From NCBI RefSeq assembly GCF_900166635.1, contig NZ_LT800497.1, positions 62,001 to 126,000 on the forward strand: 64,000 bases of DNA. Reading direction: 5' to 3'. A program made the position numbers and the translations under genes. The stretch is from Oceanobacillus timonensis. GTDB taxonomy: Bacteria; Bacillota; Bacilli; Bacillales; Amphibacillaceae. Below the pieces are notes generated by a model that had not been told where the DNA came from, made no database searches, and saw nothing but the letters and a program-made list of their open reading frames with translations. Each line of letters starts with the position of its first letter. Position 1 is the first letter of the stretch. This document shows positions 25,234 to 38,477 of this stretch, one piece after another.

Positions 25234-27735
25234 TTATTCTTCGTTGTTATCGTCTGTTTTGTTATCCGCTTCAGATTCAGAAACTTCTTCTATTTCTTCC
25301 TCTTCTTCTTTCTCAATCCGTGCGACTGTTGCCACTTCTTCTTCATCCTGCAGGCGAATCAGGTGTACCCCTTTGGTGTTTCTGCCTGTTTGTGAAATAT
25401 CGGATACTTGGATGCGAATCAGAACGCCAGCAATCGTGATAAGCATTAAATCTTCATCACCCTGAATTGCCTTGACATCCACAACATGTCCTGTCTTGTC
25501 ATCCAGTTTACAAGTGAATACTCCTTTACCGCCCCGGTTAATACGACGATATTCATTTTCCGGTGTCTGCTTCCCAAAACCTTTACTGGTTACATGAAGT
25601 ATTTTAGAACCTTCTTCCAGTATTTCCATGGAAATAACCTCATCGTCCTCACGTAAAGAAATACCTTTGACGCCTGCCGCTGTTCTTCCCATTGGCCGCA
25701 TTTGTTCTTCTTCAAAACGGATTAAGTAACCGTTTCTCGTAGCAATCATCATTTCTTTTTCACCATTGGTCATGCGGACAGAAATTAATTCATCCTCTTC
25801 CCGCAAGTTAACAGCAATCAGACCGCCTTTACGGATGTTTTTAAATTTCTCAAGAGGCGTACGCTTCGCAATACCGTGCTTGGTTGTAAAGAACAGGTAG
25901 TAATCCTCATCAAATTCAGATACAGAGATGACAGCATTGACCCATTCTCCTTTTTCCACCTGCAGCAGGTTAATCATTGGAATACCTTTTGCCGTACGGT
26001 TAAACTCCGGAACCTCATATCCTTTTGTTTTATATACCTTCCCTTTGTTTGTAAAGAAAAGAACCGTATCATGCGTTGAGGTGGACACAAGATGTTCCAC
26101 AAAGTCATTTTCATTGGTCCCCATACCTTGAATACCTCTTCCGCCACGGCGTTGTGTACGGTACGTAGACGCTGGTAATCGTTTAATGTAACCTTGGTGC
26201 GTCAGGGTAATCACAATATTTTCTTCTGGAATCAAGTCTTCATCCTCAAGGAAACCAGCCCCGCCGGCAACAATTTCTGTACGGCGTTCATCATGAAACT
26301 TCTCTTTAATCTCTGTAAGTTCTTCCCGGATGATTTCCAATACTTTTTCTTCATCCGCTAAAATGGCTTTTAATTCAGCAATTAATTCTTGAAGCTCTTT
26401 ATATTCTTCTTCAATCTTTTCACGCTCTAAACCTGTTAAACGCTGGAGACGCATATCCAGAATAGCTTGTGCCTGTTTCTCCGATAGTTCGAAGCGTTCG
26501 ATTAATCCATCTCTGGCTATATCTGCTGTTTTGGAGTTACGGATTAAGGAAATAACCTCGTCCAAATGATCCAGTGCAACGCGCAAACCTTCCAGAATAT
26601 GCGCCCGTGCTTCCGCTTTCTTTAATTCAAAGGCTGTCCGGCGCTTGATAATGACTTTTTGATGTTCTAAATAATACTCCAGACACTGTTTCACGGTTAA
26701 TACTTGGGGACGTCCATCCACCAATGCAAGCATATTGATACCAAATGTTGTTTGCAAAGCCGTATGTTTATATAGATTATTTAAAACAACATTTGCATTG
26801 GCATCCCTTCTCAGTTCAATCACAACCCGCATACCGTTACGATCTGTTTCATCACGAAGGTCTGTGATGCCATCAATTTTTTTGTCGCGGACAAGTTCCG
26901 CTATTTTTTCAATCAATCTGGCTTTGTTCACCTGATAAGGAAGCTCTGTTACTATAATGGTTTCTTTATCATTTTTCCCTTGCTCGATATCAAGTTTGGC
27001 ACGAACGGTAATAGAACCTTTCCCCGTTTCATACGCTTTACGAATGCCGCTTCTTCCCAATATCTGTCCTGCAGTAGGAAAGTCAGGACCAGGGAGATGG
27101 TTCTCCATAATCTCATCTATGGTGATATCCGGATTTTTACTTACTGCTAATACAGCATCAATTGTTTCACCTAAATGATGCGGCGGGATATTGGTCGCCA
27201 TCCCGACAGCAATCCCTGATGTCCCATTCACAAGAAGGTTAGGGAAACGGGCCGGGAATACGATTGGTTCCCGCTCGGCGCCGTCATAGTTATCCTGATA
27301 ATCTATTGTATCTTTGTTAATATCACGCAGAAGCTCCATGGAAATCTTGGACATACGTGCTTCTGTATAACGCATTGCTGCTGCAGAATCACCGTCGACA
27401 GATCCAAAGTTTCCATGCCCGTCTACGAGCATATAGCGATAACTGAAATCCTGTGCCATTCTTACCATGGTTTCATACACAGCTGAATCGCCATGCGGAT
27501 GGTATTTCCCGATAACCTCTCCTACAATACGTGCTGATTTTTTAAATGCTTTGTCTGAGTGCATTCCCAAATCATTCATTGCATATAGAATTCGACGATG
27601 TACAGGCTTCATGCCATCCCGCACATCAGGTAATGCCCGGGATACAATAACACTCATTGCATAATCTAAGAAGGATGTACGCATCTCCTTACTAATATTT
27701 ATTTCTTGGACACTCGGACGATTTTCCTCTGCCAT
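25234..27735 (-). CDS. gyrA: DNA gyrase subunit A
   Basis: The 833-residue subunit cuts and rejoins DNA in the gyrase A2B2 complex. The catalytic Tyr123 lies in [13 protein letters not shown]. The quinolone-resistance-determining region reads [10 protein letters not shown] with Ser84 and Glu88, the wild-type sensitive pattern. C-terminal beta-pinwheel repeats follow (residues about 500-810), including the GyrA-box QRRGGRG. The acidic tail [17 protein letters not shown] is common in Bacillaceae. ATG 27735 lies after GGGAGG; six extra upstream codons lack support. It is downstream of gyrB with a 223-bp gap. Confidence 0.98.
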   Translation of the reverse strand: MAEENRPSVQEINISKEMRTSFLDYAMSVIVSRALPDVRDGMKPVHRRILYAMNDLGMHSDKAFKKSARIVGEVIGKYHPHGDSAVYETMVRMAQDFSYRYMLVDGHGNFGSVDGDSAAAMRYTEARMSKISMELLRDINKDTIDYQDNYDGAEREPIVFPARFPNLLVNGTSGIAVGMATNIPPHHLGETIDAVLAVSKNPDITIDEIMENHLPGPDFPTAGQILGRSGIRKAYETGKGSITVRAKLDIEQGKNDKETIIVTELPYQVNKARLIEKIAELVRDKKIDGITDLRDETDRNGMRVVIELRRDANANVVLNNLYKHTALQTTFGINMLALVDGRPQVLTVKQCLEYYLEHQKVIIKRRTAFELKKAEARAHILEGLRVALDHLDEVISLIRNSKTADIARDGLIERFELSEKQAQAILDMRLQRLTGLEREKIEEEYKELQELIAELKAILADEEKVLEIIREELTEIKEKFHDERRTEIVAGGAGFLEDEDLIPEENIVITLTHQGYIKRLPASTYRTQRRGGRGIQGMGTNENDFVEHLVSTSTHDTVLFFTNKGKVYKTKGYEVPEFNRTAKGIPMINLLQVEKGEWVNAVISVSEFDEDYYLFFTTKHGIAKRTPLEKFKNIRKGGLIAVNLREEDELISVRMTNGEKEMMIATRNGYLIRFEEEQMRPMGRTAAGVKGISLREDDEVISMEILEEGSKILHVTSKGFGKQTPENEYRRINRGGKGVFTCKLDDKTGHVVDVKAIQGDEDLMLITIAGVLIRIQVSDISQTGRNTKGVHLIRLQDEEEVATVARIEKEEEEEIEEVSESEADNKTDDNNEE

Positions 27736-27915
27736 AGTCTGATAACCTCCCAATCACTATAATGTCAGTGATTTCCTTGAATCTTTCTTTTGGATAAAGT
27801 GAATAATTACACTGGTGCTTTTAAATGCACGCTCAGCTGCTGCCATGCTTGTTTGCGAACAGACAGAATCATCCAACTTATACAGCTATTGCTGTTCTAG
27901 AACCTGACAAGAAAG

Positions 27916-27934
27916 GGATAGAGGTTTTCTATCC
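27916..27934 (-). terminator. weak hairpin between gyrB and gyrA
   Basis: On the minus strand GGATAG pairs with CTATCC and is followed by CTTTCTT. It is short and may only attenuate transcription into gyrA. Confidence 0.4.
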
Positions 27935-27958
27935 GCTTTTTATCAATAAAATATAATG

Positions 27959-30258
<2,300 letters not shown>

Positions 30259-30326
30259 AATCCACCGCTTCCTTTCTTCGTGCAACCAGACTCTTTTCTT
30301 TTCGCAAATAGTAAAGAAGGGTTGCT

Positions 30327-31451
30327 TTATTGCTCTTCTGAATTCGTCGCGACTCCCTGGCTGACATAAAACAACTCGGCATTTTTCAGTGTTTCATGGT
30401 GAATGCCATCAATATTTGTTGTGGAAACAAATGTCTGTACCTTTCCTTGAATCGTGTTCAATAAGTGGGACTGACGATAGTCATCCAGTTCACTTAACAC
30501 ATCATCCAGTAAGAGGATGGGATATTCCCCCACTTCTTGATAAATTAATTCAATTTCAGCCAGCTTAATGGACAATGCCGTAGTCCGCTGCTGTCCTTGT
30601 GAGCCATACGTTTGTACATTTTTGCCGTTAACAAAAAAAAGAAGGTCATCCCGGTGCGGACCAACCAACGTTGTACCGCGATCGATTTCTTTCCCGCGCA
30701 CATCCTTAAAGGAATCCTGGTAGATACTAGTTATTTTCTCCTTATCTGCCTCTTCTGATACCTTTATTGTCGCATCATATTGAATTTCTAGGTTTTCCAG
30801 TTGACGGCTGATACCTTCATGAATAGGCCCTGCCCATTTCCGCAGCAAATCCAGATAAACAAACCGCCTCTCCAACAAAAAAGAAGCATGCTCAACCAGT
30901 TGGTCTGTTAATACATCCAACATCGTTTCGTCCACACTGCTTCTGCGTTGCAGCTGTTTTAATAAATGGTTTCTTTGCTTCAGTATTTTTTGATATTGAG
31001 ATAAATGGTATATATAGGTCGGCTGGATTTGCCCCAGCTCCATATCCATAAAACGGCGGCGAATCTGCGGAGATCCTTTTACAATGGTTAAATCCTCCGG
31101 TGCAAACATCACAACATTCACCGTACCAATATAGTCACTCAGTCGATGCTGTTCTAAATGATTGATTTTTGCTTTTTTTCCTTTGGATGAAATGGAGACC
31201 TGCAGAGGTACAGATTGATTTCTTCTTGTAATCCTTCCCTCTATTATAGCATAATCTGAATCCCAGCGTATGAGCTCTTTTTCCCGCATTGTCCGATGCG
31301 AACGGGTAAAAGAGAGCACATAAATAGCTTCCATCAAATTGGTTTTCCCCTGGGCATTTTCACCGATGATGACGTTCACCTTATCATCAAATGTAATATC
31401 CAACGTTTCATAATTGCGGTAATTGGTTAATTTTAACTGTTCAATATGCAT
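30327..31451 (-). CDS. recF: DNA replication and repair protein RecF
   Basis: The 374-residue SMC-like ATPase helps load RecA at single-strand gaps. Walker A is GENAQGKT (residues 30-37), the signature motif lies near [17 protein letters not shown], and Walker B with the D-loop reads [13 protein letters not shown]. Length matches the family. It starts 3 bp after yaaA, so the two genes are translationally close, and it belongs to the dnaN-yaaA-recF-remB-gyrB series. Confidence 0.97.
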   Translation of the reverse strand: MHIEQLKLTNYRNYETLDITFDDKVNVIIGENAQGKTNLMEAIYVLSFTRSHRTMREKELIRWDSDYAIIEGRITRRNQSVPLQVSISSKGKKAKINHLEQHRLSDYIGTVNVVMFAPEDLTIVKGSPQIRRRFMDMELGQIQPTYIYHLSQYQKILKQRNHLLKQLQRRSSVDETMLDVLTDQLVEHASFLLERRFVYLDLLRKWAGPIHEGISRQLENLEIQYDATIKVSEEADKEKITSIYQDSFKDVRGKEIDRGTTLVGPHRDDLLFFVNGKNVQTYGSQGQQRTTALSIKLAEIELIYQEVGEYPILLLDDVLSELDDYRQSHLLNTIQGKVQTFVSTTNIDGIHHETLKNAELFYVSQGVATNSEEQ

Positions 31452-31454
31452 GCT

Positions 31455-31676
31455 TTATTCCTCTTTAAGAATGATAAATGATCCTATCTCATCAATTTCA
31501 AGGACATCTTCCGGATATAGTTTCCTGCCGCGGCGATGTTCACGTTCCCCATTTACCACTGCTCCTATATCTTGGATATATGCTTTGACCATTCCACCAG
31601 ACTCCAAAAAATTAAGCAGCTTGACACATTGTCCAAGCGTAATATATTCCGTATCTATTTTTATCTGCTCATGCAT
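31455..31676 (-). CDS. yaaA: S4-domain RNA-binding protein YaaA
   Basis: The 73-residue protein is a single S4-like domain of the kind found next to recF throughout Firmicutes. Key segments are YITLGQCVKLLNFLESGG and VNGEREHRRGRKLYPEDVL. It probably binds RNA, and work on relatives links it to large-subunit ribosome assembly. The start is ATG 31676 with GGTGAT upstream; the reading frame is open for 45 more codons, but those lack family similarity. It lies between dnaN, with a 430-bp gap, and recF, with a 3-bp gap. Confidence 0.85.
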   Translation of the reverse strand: MHEQIKIDTEYITLGQCVKLLNFLESGGMVKAYIQDIGAVVNGEREHRRGRKLYPEDVLEIDEIGSFIILKEE

Positions 31677-32106
31677 GGCTATCACCAAATACTTTCTACT
31701 TGTTTTATTTGCCTTCATTTTTTCTAAAGGAGACACGTTTATGTTTTCGTCTATTACCCATTTTACTAAAGATTGATTAAAAAAGGAAGAATAGGCCTCA
31801 AATAAATACAAAAAGATACGTTACAGCGTTTTAGGGGCTTTTTGAATGGGGGAATTCTTCTTTTCCTATTCTCTTCTTATAACGTATTTTCTGTTGTTTT
31901 CTAAAAGAAAAGCTCAAAAAGACAAGGAAGCGATGAAGCGATTAAGGGAATTCCATTTCCTCGTGTCCATTTTTGTCGATTTTTTACCACATAGATTTTT
32001 CTTTCAAAGAAACGAAAAAGCCCTATTCCGTTAAGAAAGGACTTTCGTTTCTCTTGGTATAACTTTTACTTATCCCCGGTAATTTTTAAAGCGTTACGCA
32101 TTAAAA
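31677..32106. other. dnaN-yaaA intergenic region, 430 bp
   Basis: The gap is longer than is usual here. It contains a hairpin (32008-32052) that may end dnaN transcription and A/T-rich sequence. A 62-codon plus-strand frame inside it has no ribosome-binding site or similarity and is rejected. No promoter for yaaA is certain. Confidence 0.5.
32008..32052 (-). terminator. hairpin downstream of dnaN
   Basis: AGAAACGAAA (32008-32017) pairs with TTTCGTTTCT (32043-32052), with further partial pairing inside. The minus-strand tail is only moderately T-rich, so termination may be partial. Confidence 0.45.
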
Positions 32107-33243
32107 TCAATAGGTTCTTACCGGCAGAATCAATTGTAAAATCGAGTCATCTTCTATCGGACGAATGATAAATGGACGCATTGCTCCTGTGAATTCAATA
32201 ATAACTTCATCATACTCAATTGCTTTTAAGGCGTCGATCATATACTTTGAACTGAAGGATATTTTTAAATTCTCTCCGTCCACTTTATCTGCTGTTACTT
32301 CTTCCTCTACGTTTCCGATCTCTGGAGAATTACTTGAAATCTCAATTAATCCATTATCATTATTAGTAAATTTAACGACATTATTTCTTTCTTCTTTCGC
32401 TAATAAAGAAGCACGTTCAATCGATCTTAAAAGTGGTGTCGTTTTAATTTGAATCGTTGTTTTGCTGTGCTCAGGAATTAATCTTGATGTTTCCGGATAA
32501 TTGCCATCCAATAACCGTGACAGGAAATTCAAATGTTTCGTTCGGAAAAGAATTTGGTTATTCGTAACACTAATTTCAACTGTTTCCTCTGAGTCATTTA
32601 AAATTTTAGAGAGTTCACTTAAACTTTTTCCCGGAACAACAACTTGCTCAATGGTCATATTCGCATCCGATACCGGAATTTCTCTTTTTGCCAGGCGATG
32701 GCTGTCCGTCGCTGTAAATATCAGTTTTTGATTTTCTAATTTAATATTTACCCCGGTTAAAATTGGTCTGGTTTCCATTGTGGATACTGCAAAAACGGTC
32801 TGCTTAATCATATTTTTTAATAAATCAATCGGCATTTCAAAACTGTTTTCGGTTTCTACTTGCGGAAGTAATGGATACTCATCCGCATTTTGCCCATTTA
32901 AATTAAACTCTGATTTGCCAGAAGTAATTTTCACATTAAACTGTTCATCAACGACAATGTCTACTTGCGATTCAGGGAGTTTACGAACGATTTCAGGGAA
33001 ATATTTAGCCTGTAATACAATCGTTCCTTCTTCAATATTTTCAACATTTACTTTCCCTTCATCTTCTGCCGGAATATAAGATTCAATTGAAATATCAGAA
33101 TCACTGCCGGTAAGCGTTACGCCATGTTGTCTTACTTCCATTTTCATTCCAGTTAATATTGGTACAACCGTTTTGGAAGAGATAGCTTTCATTACGTCTT
33201 GTACACCAGTAATGAGTTTATCCCTTTGTATGGTAAAACGCAT
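32107..33243 (-). CDS. dnaN: DNA polymerase III beta clamp
   Basis: The 378-residue sliding clamp has the three repeated domains of the family. MRFTIQRDKLITGVQDVMKA opens domain 1, MPIDLLKNMIKQTVFAVS opens domain 2, and the C terminus DSILQLILPVRTY forms part of the hydrophobic pocket that binds polymerase and DnaA regulators. Length equals B. subtilis DnaN (378). ATG 33243 follows AAGGAGG at 8 nt. It lies directly after dnaA and the unwinding half of oriC. Confidence 0.98.
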   Translation of the reverse strand: MRFTIQRDKLITGVQDVMKAISSKTVVPILTGMKMEVRQHGVTLTGSDSDISIESYIPAEDEGKVNVENIEEGTIVLQAKYFPEIVRKLPESQVDIVVDEQFNVKITSGKSEFNLNGQNADEYPLLPQVETENSFEMPIDLLKNMIKQTVFAVSTMETRPILTGVNIKLENQKLIFTATDSHRLAKREIPVSDANMTIEQVVVPGKSLSELSKILNDSEETVEISVTNNQILFRTKHLNFLSRLLDGNYPETSRLIPEHSKTTIQIKTTPLLRSIERASLLAKEERNNVVKFTNNDNGLIEISSNSPEIGNVEEEVTADKVDGENLKISFSSKYMIDALKAIEYDEVIIEFTGAMRPFIIRPIEDDSILQLILPVRTY

Positions 33244-33300
33244 TTGTATATCCTCCTTCATGTAAAAAGTTCATTTGGCTGCAAACTTTTTCCCTTAAAT

Positions 33301-33428
33301 TTATAAAAACGGTTCTATATATTTATTAATTATAATATAAAAAACAGTAATAACAGTAATAAGGGCTGTGGTTACTGTGGATAAGTGAATTCAAAGTCAA
33401 AAAATCAAAGTTTTCCACATGTGTATAA
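33301..33428. other. oriC: oriC, dnaA-dnaN part (incC-like) with unwinding element
   Basis: Read from dnaA toward dnaN the region holds TTATACACA (33420-33428) abutting TTTTCCACA (33411-33419), and then a perfect TTATCCACA box (33376-33384). A short GC-richer spacer follows, and then the 9-bp sequence CAGTAATAA repeated twice in tandem on the plus strand (33345-33362). An A/T-only stretch (33301-33344, with few G/C) comes last. This order of box, GC spacer, DnaA-trio-like repeats and AT-rich DUE is that of the B. subtilis basal unwinding system. Confidence 0.85.
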
Positions 33429-33538
33429 CCTGTTTATATGTGGTTTGCTTTTTTCACATCGTACACAAGCCCTTATTTATATATATAAAGAAAAATTAAA
33501 GCGGATGTTTTATCAGCTTGGTTCTCTCGCATATTTTT

Positions 33539-34882
33539 TTATAATGATTTTAGCTTTTCTTTTAATTCTTCAATATCCCGATCCAGTTCTGTATCCGTTT
33601 CAAGCATTTTTGAGATTTTTTCATGTGCGTGAATAACGGTTGTATGGTCTCTGCCGCCAAATTCCTGGCCAATTTTAGGCAGCGATGCATCAGTCATCTC
33701 CCTTGATAGATACATGGCAATCTGCCGCGGGAAAGCAATGGATTTAGTACGTTTTTTGGCAGGAAAATCTTCCAGACGGATATGATACCGGTCTGCAACG
33801 ACTTCTTGTATAGCAGGAATCGTAATTTCTTTTGGTTTATTGCTAGGAATAATATCCTTTAATGCATTTGCTGCCAAAGAAGCATCAATATCCTGATTGA
33901 CTAAAGAAGAATAAGCAACAACACGTATTAATGCGCCTTCCAGCTCGCGGATATTTGTATTAATTTGGTTAGCGATATATAACATAACCTCATTCGGAAT
34001 ATCTAATCCTTCTGCTTTTGCTTTTTTATTTAAAATAGCAATTCTTGTTTCCAAATCAGGAGGTGTAATATCCGTAATCAATCCCCATTCAAAACGGGAA
34101 CGTAAACGATCCTCCAATGTAGGAATTTCTTTCGGCGGCCGATCACTGGAAATAATAATTTGCTTACTTTCCTCATGCAGTGCATTAAATGTATGGAAAA
34201 ATTCTTCCTGTGTTGATTCTTTTCCAGCAATAAATTGAATATCATCAATAAGAAGAACATCGATATTGCGGTATTTATTACGAAAATGATTGGATTTGTT
34301 TTCCATAATGGCATTGATAAATTCGTTCGTAAACTTCTCGGAAGTGAGATAAACGACTTTTGCATCTTTATCATGTTCTCTTACATAATGGCCAATCGCA
34401 TGCATTAAATGTGTTTTTCCTAACCCAACGCCACCATAGATAAATAGCGGATTATAGGCTTTTGCAGGAGCTTCGGCAACAGCTAAGGAAGCTGCGTGTG
34501 CAAAGCGGTTTCCCGCACCGATAACAAATGTATCAAATGTATATTTATCATTGAGCATTGATTTGGGGGAGTCTGCTGCCTTGGCATCCATATTCGGTTT
34601 TGGCATTGGTTTTTGGTCGGATGGTTCTTCTACAGAATCTGGAATAATAAATTTGGCTTGTAAATTTGTTCCTGTCACTTTTTCTAAAGTTTGTGTGATC
34701 AGGTCCGTATACTGTGTTTCTAACCAGTCCTTTGTAAATTCATTCGGAGCCGAGATAACCATTGTATTTTTCTCTAAGTGAAGAGCTTTTGTATTTTTTA
34801 GCCAAGTGTCAAAACTGGGTTTACTCAATTTTTCCTTAATAATATCCAGTGTTGCGTCCCACAGTTCTTCGATATTTTCCAA
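33539..34882 (-). CDS. dnaA: chromosomal replication initiator DnaA
   Basis: The 447-residue initiator has all four domains. Domain I begins [13 protein letters not shown] linker rich in Pro/Lys/Asp covers about 80-110, and AAA+ domain III has Walker [10 protein letters not shown] (about 150-158) and Walker [11 protein letters not shown]. Domain IV carries the DNA-binding signature [15 protein letters not shown]. The start is TTG 34882, 10 nt after AAAGGAG, which gives the family N terminus and a length one residue longer than B. subtilis DnaA. GTG 34894 overlaps that site and is rejected. DnaA boxes on both sides of the gene imply replication control and autoregulation. Confidence 0.97.
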   Translation of the reverse strand: MENIEELWDATLDIIKEKLSKPSFDTWLKNTKALHLEKNTMVISAPNEFTKDWLETQYTDLITQTLEKVTGTNLQAKFIIPDSVEEPSDQKPMPKPNMDAKAADSPKSMLNDKYTFDTFVIGAGNRFAHAASLAVAEAPAKAYNPLFIYGGVGLGKTHLMHAIGHYVREHDKDAKVVYLTSEKFTNEFINAIMENKSNHFRNKYRNIDVLLIDDIQFIAGKESTQEEFFHTFNALHEESKQIIISSDRPPKEIPTLEDRLRSRFEWGLITDITPPDLETRIAILNKKAKAEGLDIPNEVMLYIANQINTNIRELEGALIRVVAYSSLVNQDIDASLAANALKDIIPSNKPKEITIPAIQEVVADRYHIRLEDFPAKKRTKSIAFPRQIAMYLSREMTDASLPKIGQEFGGRDHTTVIHAHEKISKMLETDTELDRDIEELKEKLKSL

Positions 34883-36004
<1,122 letters not shown>

Positions 36005-36005
36005 G

Positions 36006-36032
36006 CCACTGACAACTATCAGTGGTTTTTTT
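36006..36032 (+). terminator. terminator between rpmH and rnpA
   Basis: The stem CCACTGA/TCAGTGG has a 6-nt loop and is followed by a run of seven T residues two bases after the rpmH stop codon. It should reduce readthrough into rnpA. Confidence 0.8.
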
Positions 36033-36190
36033 CTGTATTCTTTACAATGACGATTACATATTTTAAAGCACATGAAAAATGGACAAGCTTTTAATGACAT
36101 GGTGAATAGAAGGAATTAAGGAATTGGATATGGGCTAAATAGAAGCATAACTTCATGCAGTGAGCGTTACAGCGCAAAAAGGTGATAACG

Positions 36191-36538
36191 GTGAAAAAAC
36201 AATTTCGAATTAAAAAAAATGAAGAATTCCAAGCTGTTTTTAAGCAAGGAAAATCATTCGCAAATAGACAGCTGGTTATTTATTATAGGAAGAAAGAAGA
36301 ACAGGATCATTTCCGGATTGGTTTATCTGTCGGAAAGAAAATAGGAAATGCCGTTGTCAGAAATCGAATAAAAAGATTATTGCGTGCGTCTTTTCAAGCA
36401 TTGGAACAAGATATCAAACCTTGTTATGATATTGTCATCATTGCTAGAAATCCGGCAAAGACGATGGATTACACAATGATGAAAAAAAGCCTCTCGCATT
36501 TATTGTATAAAGAAAAGTTATTGAAGTATTCCAAATAA
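36191..36538 (+). CDS. rnpA: ribonuclease P protein component
   Basis: The 115-residue basic protein partners with the RNase P RNA to remove tRNA 5' leaders. The family signature is visible in [25 protein letters not shown], of which RNRIKR is the conserved RNR motif, and the N terminus [20 protein letters not shown] fits. The start is GTG 36191, 6 nt after AAAGGTG; an upstream GTG at 36182 lies within that ribosome-binding site. It is separated from rpmH by a strong terminator, so part of its transcription may come from a separate promoter that I could not define. Confidence 0.95.
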   Translation: MKKQFRIKKNEEFQAVFKQGKSFANRQLVIYYRKKEEQDHFRIGLSVGKKIGNAVVRNRIKRLLRASFQALEQDIKPCYDIVIIARNPAKTMDYTMMKKSLSHLLYKEKLLKYSK

Positions 36539-36647
36539 AAAACAAAATATGTATACTTTTTTATCTGGCAAGTTTAAGATAGAATTCACGATATAAATAA
36601 GCTAAAATAGCTAGTAGAAGCATTGGGAATATTAAGGAGGAAACACT

Positions 36648-37406
36648 TTGCGCAAAAAATACGGGATTTTAATCACTTTTCTCGTGTTAGCGGTTTTTTT
36701 AGCGGGTTGTACCCAAGTTGATGAACCGATTACACCCGAAAGTGAAGGGTTTTGGAATACAATCTTTGTTTATCCATTATCTTGGATTATCACTAAGATT
36801 GCGGAATTTTTGAATGAAAACTATGGTTTGGCTATTATTTTAGTAACGGTAGTTATCCGTTTACTGTTAGTGCCGTTGAACGTAAAACAAATTAAAAGTA
36901 CAAGAGCAATGCAGGAAGTTCAGCCGAAATTACAGGAAATTCAACAAAAGTATTCATCTAAAGATGCAAATACACAGCAGAAATTACAGCAGGAAACGAT
37001 GGAATTATTCCAAAAGAACGGAGTTAATCCATTAGCGGGCTGTTTACCGATTCTGGTGCAGATGCCGATTTTTATTGCGATGTATCATGCGATTAGACGT
37101 ACGGAAGCAATTGCAACGCATGATTTTCTTTGGTTCCAGCTAGGAACACCGGATTATATTTTACCGATTCTGACAGCATTATTTACTTTCTTACAGCAGA
37201 AATTAATGATGTCAACAAACTCATCTGCAAACAGCAATCCGCAAATGCGTTTACAATTGCAGATTATGCTATATGTGATGCCGATCATGATTGGTGTTAT
37301 GGCATTCTTCTTCCCATCAGCATTAGCATTGTACTGGGTGACAGGTAATATCTTTATGGTATTCCAAACACTTCTTATTAATAAGCCGATGATGGCAAAA
37401 AATTAA
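36648..37406 (+). CDS. yidC: membrane protein insertase YidC (SpoIIIJ type)
   Basis: The 252-residue lipoprotein inserts membrane proteins and in B. subtilis (SpoIIIJ) is also needed for sporulation after engulfment. It has a signal peptide with lipobox LAGC (Cys21) and then five membrane segments. NYGLAIILVTVVIRLLLVPL holds the functionally important positive residue inside the groove, and NPLAGCLPILVQMPIFIAMY is the YidC hallmark. The start is TTG 36648 with AAGGAGG 7 nt upstream. It lies between rnpA and jag as usual. Confidence 0.95.
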   Translation: MRKKYGILITFLVLAVFLAGCTQVDEPITPESEGFWNTIFVYPLSWIITKIAEFLNENYGLAIILVTVVIRLLLVPLNVKQIKSTRAMQEVQPKLQEIQQKYSSKDANTQQKLQQETMELFQKNGVNPLAGCLPILVQMPIFIAMYHAIRRTEAIATHDFLWFQLGTPDYILPILTALFTFLQQKLMMSTNSSANSNPQMRLQLQIMLYVMPIMIGVMAFFFPSALALYWVTGNIFMVFQTLLINKPMMAKN

Positions 37407-37499
37407 TATGTATCATTTATGGGGGAAGTACTTCCCCCATATTTCATAAGAAAAATAGTAAAACAGTTTACATTTTTATGAAAAATGGAGGGGAGACTT

Positions 37500-38111
37500 T
37501 TGAGAGAAGTAACTGCAAGTGGTCAAACCGTTGAAGAAGCAATCCAATCCGCTCTGGAGCAACTTGGAACAGAAGAGAATCAAGTGGATGTAGAGGTTAT
37601 TGATGAAGGTAAAAAAGGTGTATTTGGCATCTTTGGATCCAAGCGTGCTTATGTTAAAGTAACTGTCGCTAAGAACCCGATTGAAGAAACAGCTGCATTT
37701 ATCAAAGAAGTTACCGGAAACATGAATCTCTCTGTAAAGGTTGATACAGAGGTAAATGAAAACCATGTAACCTATACGATGCACCATGAAAATATTGCAA
37801 AGTTAATCGGCAAACGCGGGCAAACGTTAAATGCGCTGCAATATTTAGTTCACTTGGTCTTGAATAAACATAATGATACGTATTATACGGTAACACTGGA
37901 TGCGGAAGGATACCGTGCTCGGAGAAAAGAAACGTTGGAGTCTCTTGCATTAAAAATGGGAGATAAAGCGCAGAAAACAAAGAAAAAAGTTGTGCTGGAT
38001 CCGATGCCGGCATTTGAACGTAAAATTATTCACAGTGTCCTGCAGAATAAGCAAGTTTCTACTTATTCGGACGGTAACGAACCCCATCGTCATGTTGTGA
38101 TTAAGCCATAG
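37500..38111 (+). CDS. jag: Jag/KhpB RNA-binding protein
   Basis: The 203-residue protein has an N-terminal Jag domain (REVTASGQTVEEAIQSALEQ and KKGVFGIFGSK), a central KH domain with the GxxG-like loop in IGKRGQTLNALQYL, and a C-terminal R3H domain (PMPAFERKIIHSVLQ, then HRHVVIKP). Relatives bind RNA with KhpA and affect cell division and envelope growth. The start is TTG 37500, following GGAGGGGAG; an ATG at 37485 overlaps that site. It lies 93 bp after yidC, and two terminators follow. Confidence 0.92.
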   Translation: MREVTASGQTVEEAIQSALEQLGTEENQVDVEVIDEGKKGVFGIFGSKRAYVKVTVAKNPIEETAAFIKEVTGNMNLSVKVDTEVNENHVTYTMHHENIAKLIGKRGQTLNALQYLVHLVLNKHNDTYYTVTLDAEGYRARRKETLESLALKMGDKAQKTKKKVVLDPMPAFERKIIHSVLQNKQVSTYSDGNEPHRHVVIKP

Positions 38112-38113
38112 AA

Positions 38114-38150
38114 ATAAAACCCGGGAAGCTATTCTTCCCGGGTTTTATTT
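38114..38150 (+). terminator. terminator after jag
   Basis: A 16-bp stem AATAAAACCCGGGAAG with its complement and a 5-nt loop starts just after the jag stop codon. Confidence 0.9.
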
Positions 38151-38190
38151 GTCTTAGAGAGAGGTACATAGGCGTCAGGAAGAATTAAAA

Positions 38191-38234
38191 AGTGTGTGTT
38201 CGCAAAACATTATTTTGTGCGTACACATTTTTTA
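38191..38234 (+). terminator. second hairpin terminator downstream of jag
   Basis: GTGTGTTCGCAAAA pairs imperfectly with TTTTGTGCGTACAC and a TTTTTT run follows. It may be a backup terminator that isolates mnmE from the upstream operon. Confidence 0.6.
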
Positions 38235-38318
38235 TTGCTTATGGAAGCTCTATCGTTTTCACAGATTTATTTTCCACACGTTTGAAAAGGATAAGAAAAG
38301 ATAGGGGAAAAGAAAATG

Positions 38319-38336
38319 TTATGCACATGTGGATAA
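38319..38336. promoter_or_regulatory. abutting inverted DnaA boxes upstream of mnmE
   Basis: TTATGCACA and TGTGGATAA touch head to head and make a near-perfect 18-bp dyad. The second box is a perfect DnaA box, and a further perfect box lies at 38366-38374. DnaA binding here could repress mnmE or titrate DnaA. Confidence 0.6.
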
Positions 38337-38477
38337 TATATAACATCATTTGTCTAAATCATTCGTGTGGATAAGTTTCTTTTTTTCGAAATCTGTGCTA
38401 TTCTTGATTGTTAGTGACAATAAAATAATTTGCCATTTATGATAGATATATAAAGGAAGGAAAGGCAGGTGAATAAG

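Larger units (their letters stand above)
38112..38477. other. jag-mnmE intergenic region with DnaA boxes
   Basis: The 366-bp region holds two terminators (38114-38150, 38191-38234). It also holds TTTTCCACA (38270-38278), an abutting pair TTATGCACA/TGTGGATAA (38319-38336), a further perfect box TGTGGATAA (38366-38374) and a likely mnmE promoter near 38414-38443. The box cluster is about 3 kb from the origin. Confidence 0.7.

Noticed and set aside
31846..32034. 62-codon plus-strand open frame between dnaN and yaaA
   Set aside because: It has no ribosome-binding site and no similarity, and it overlaps the hairpin downstream of dnaN.
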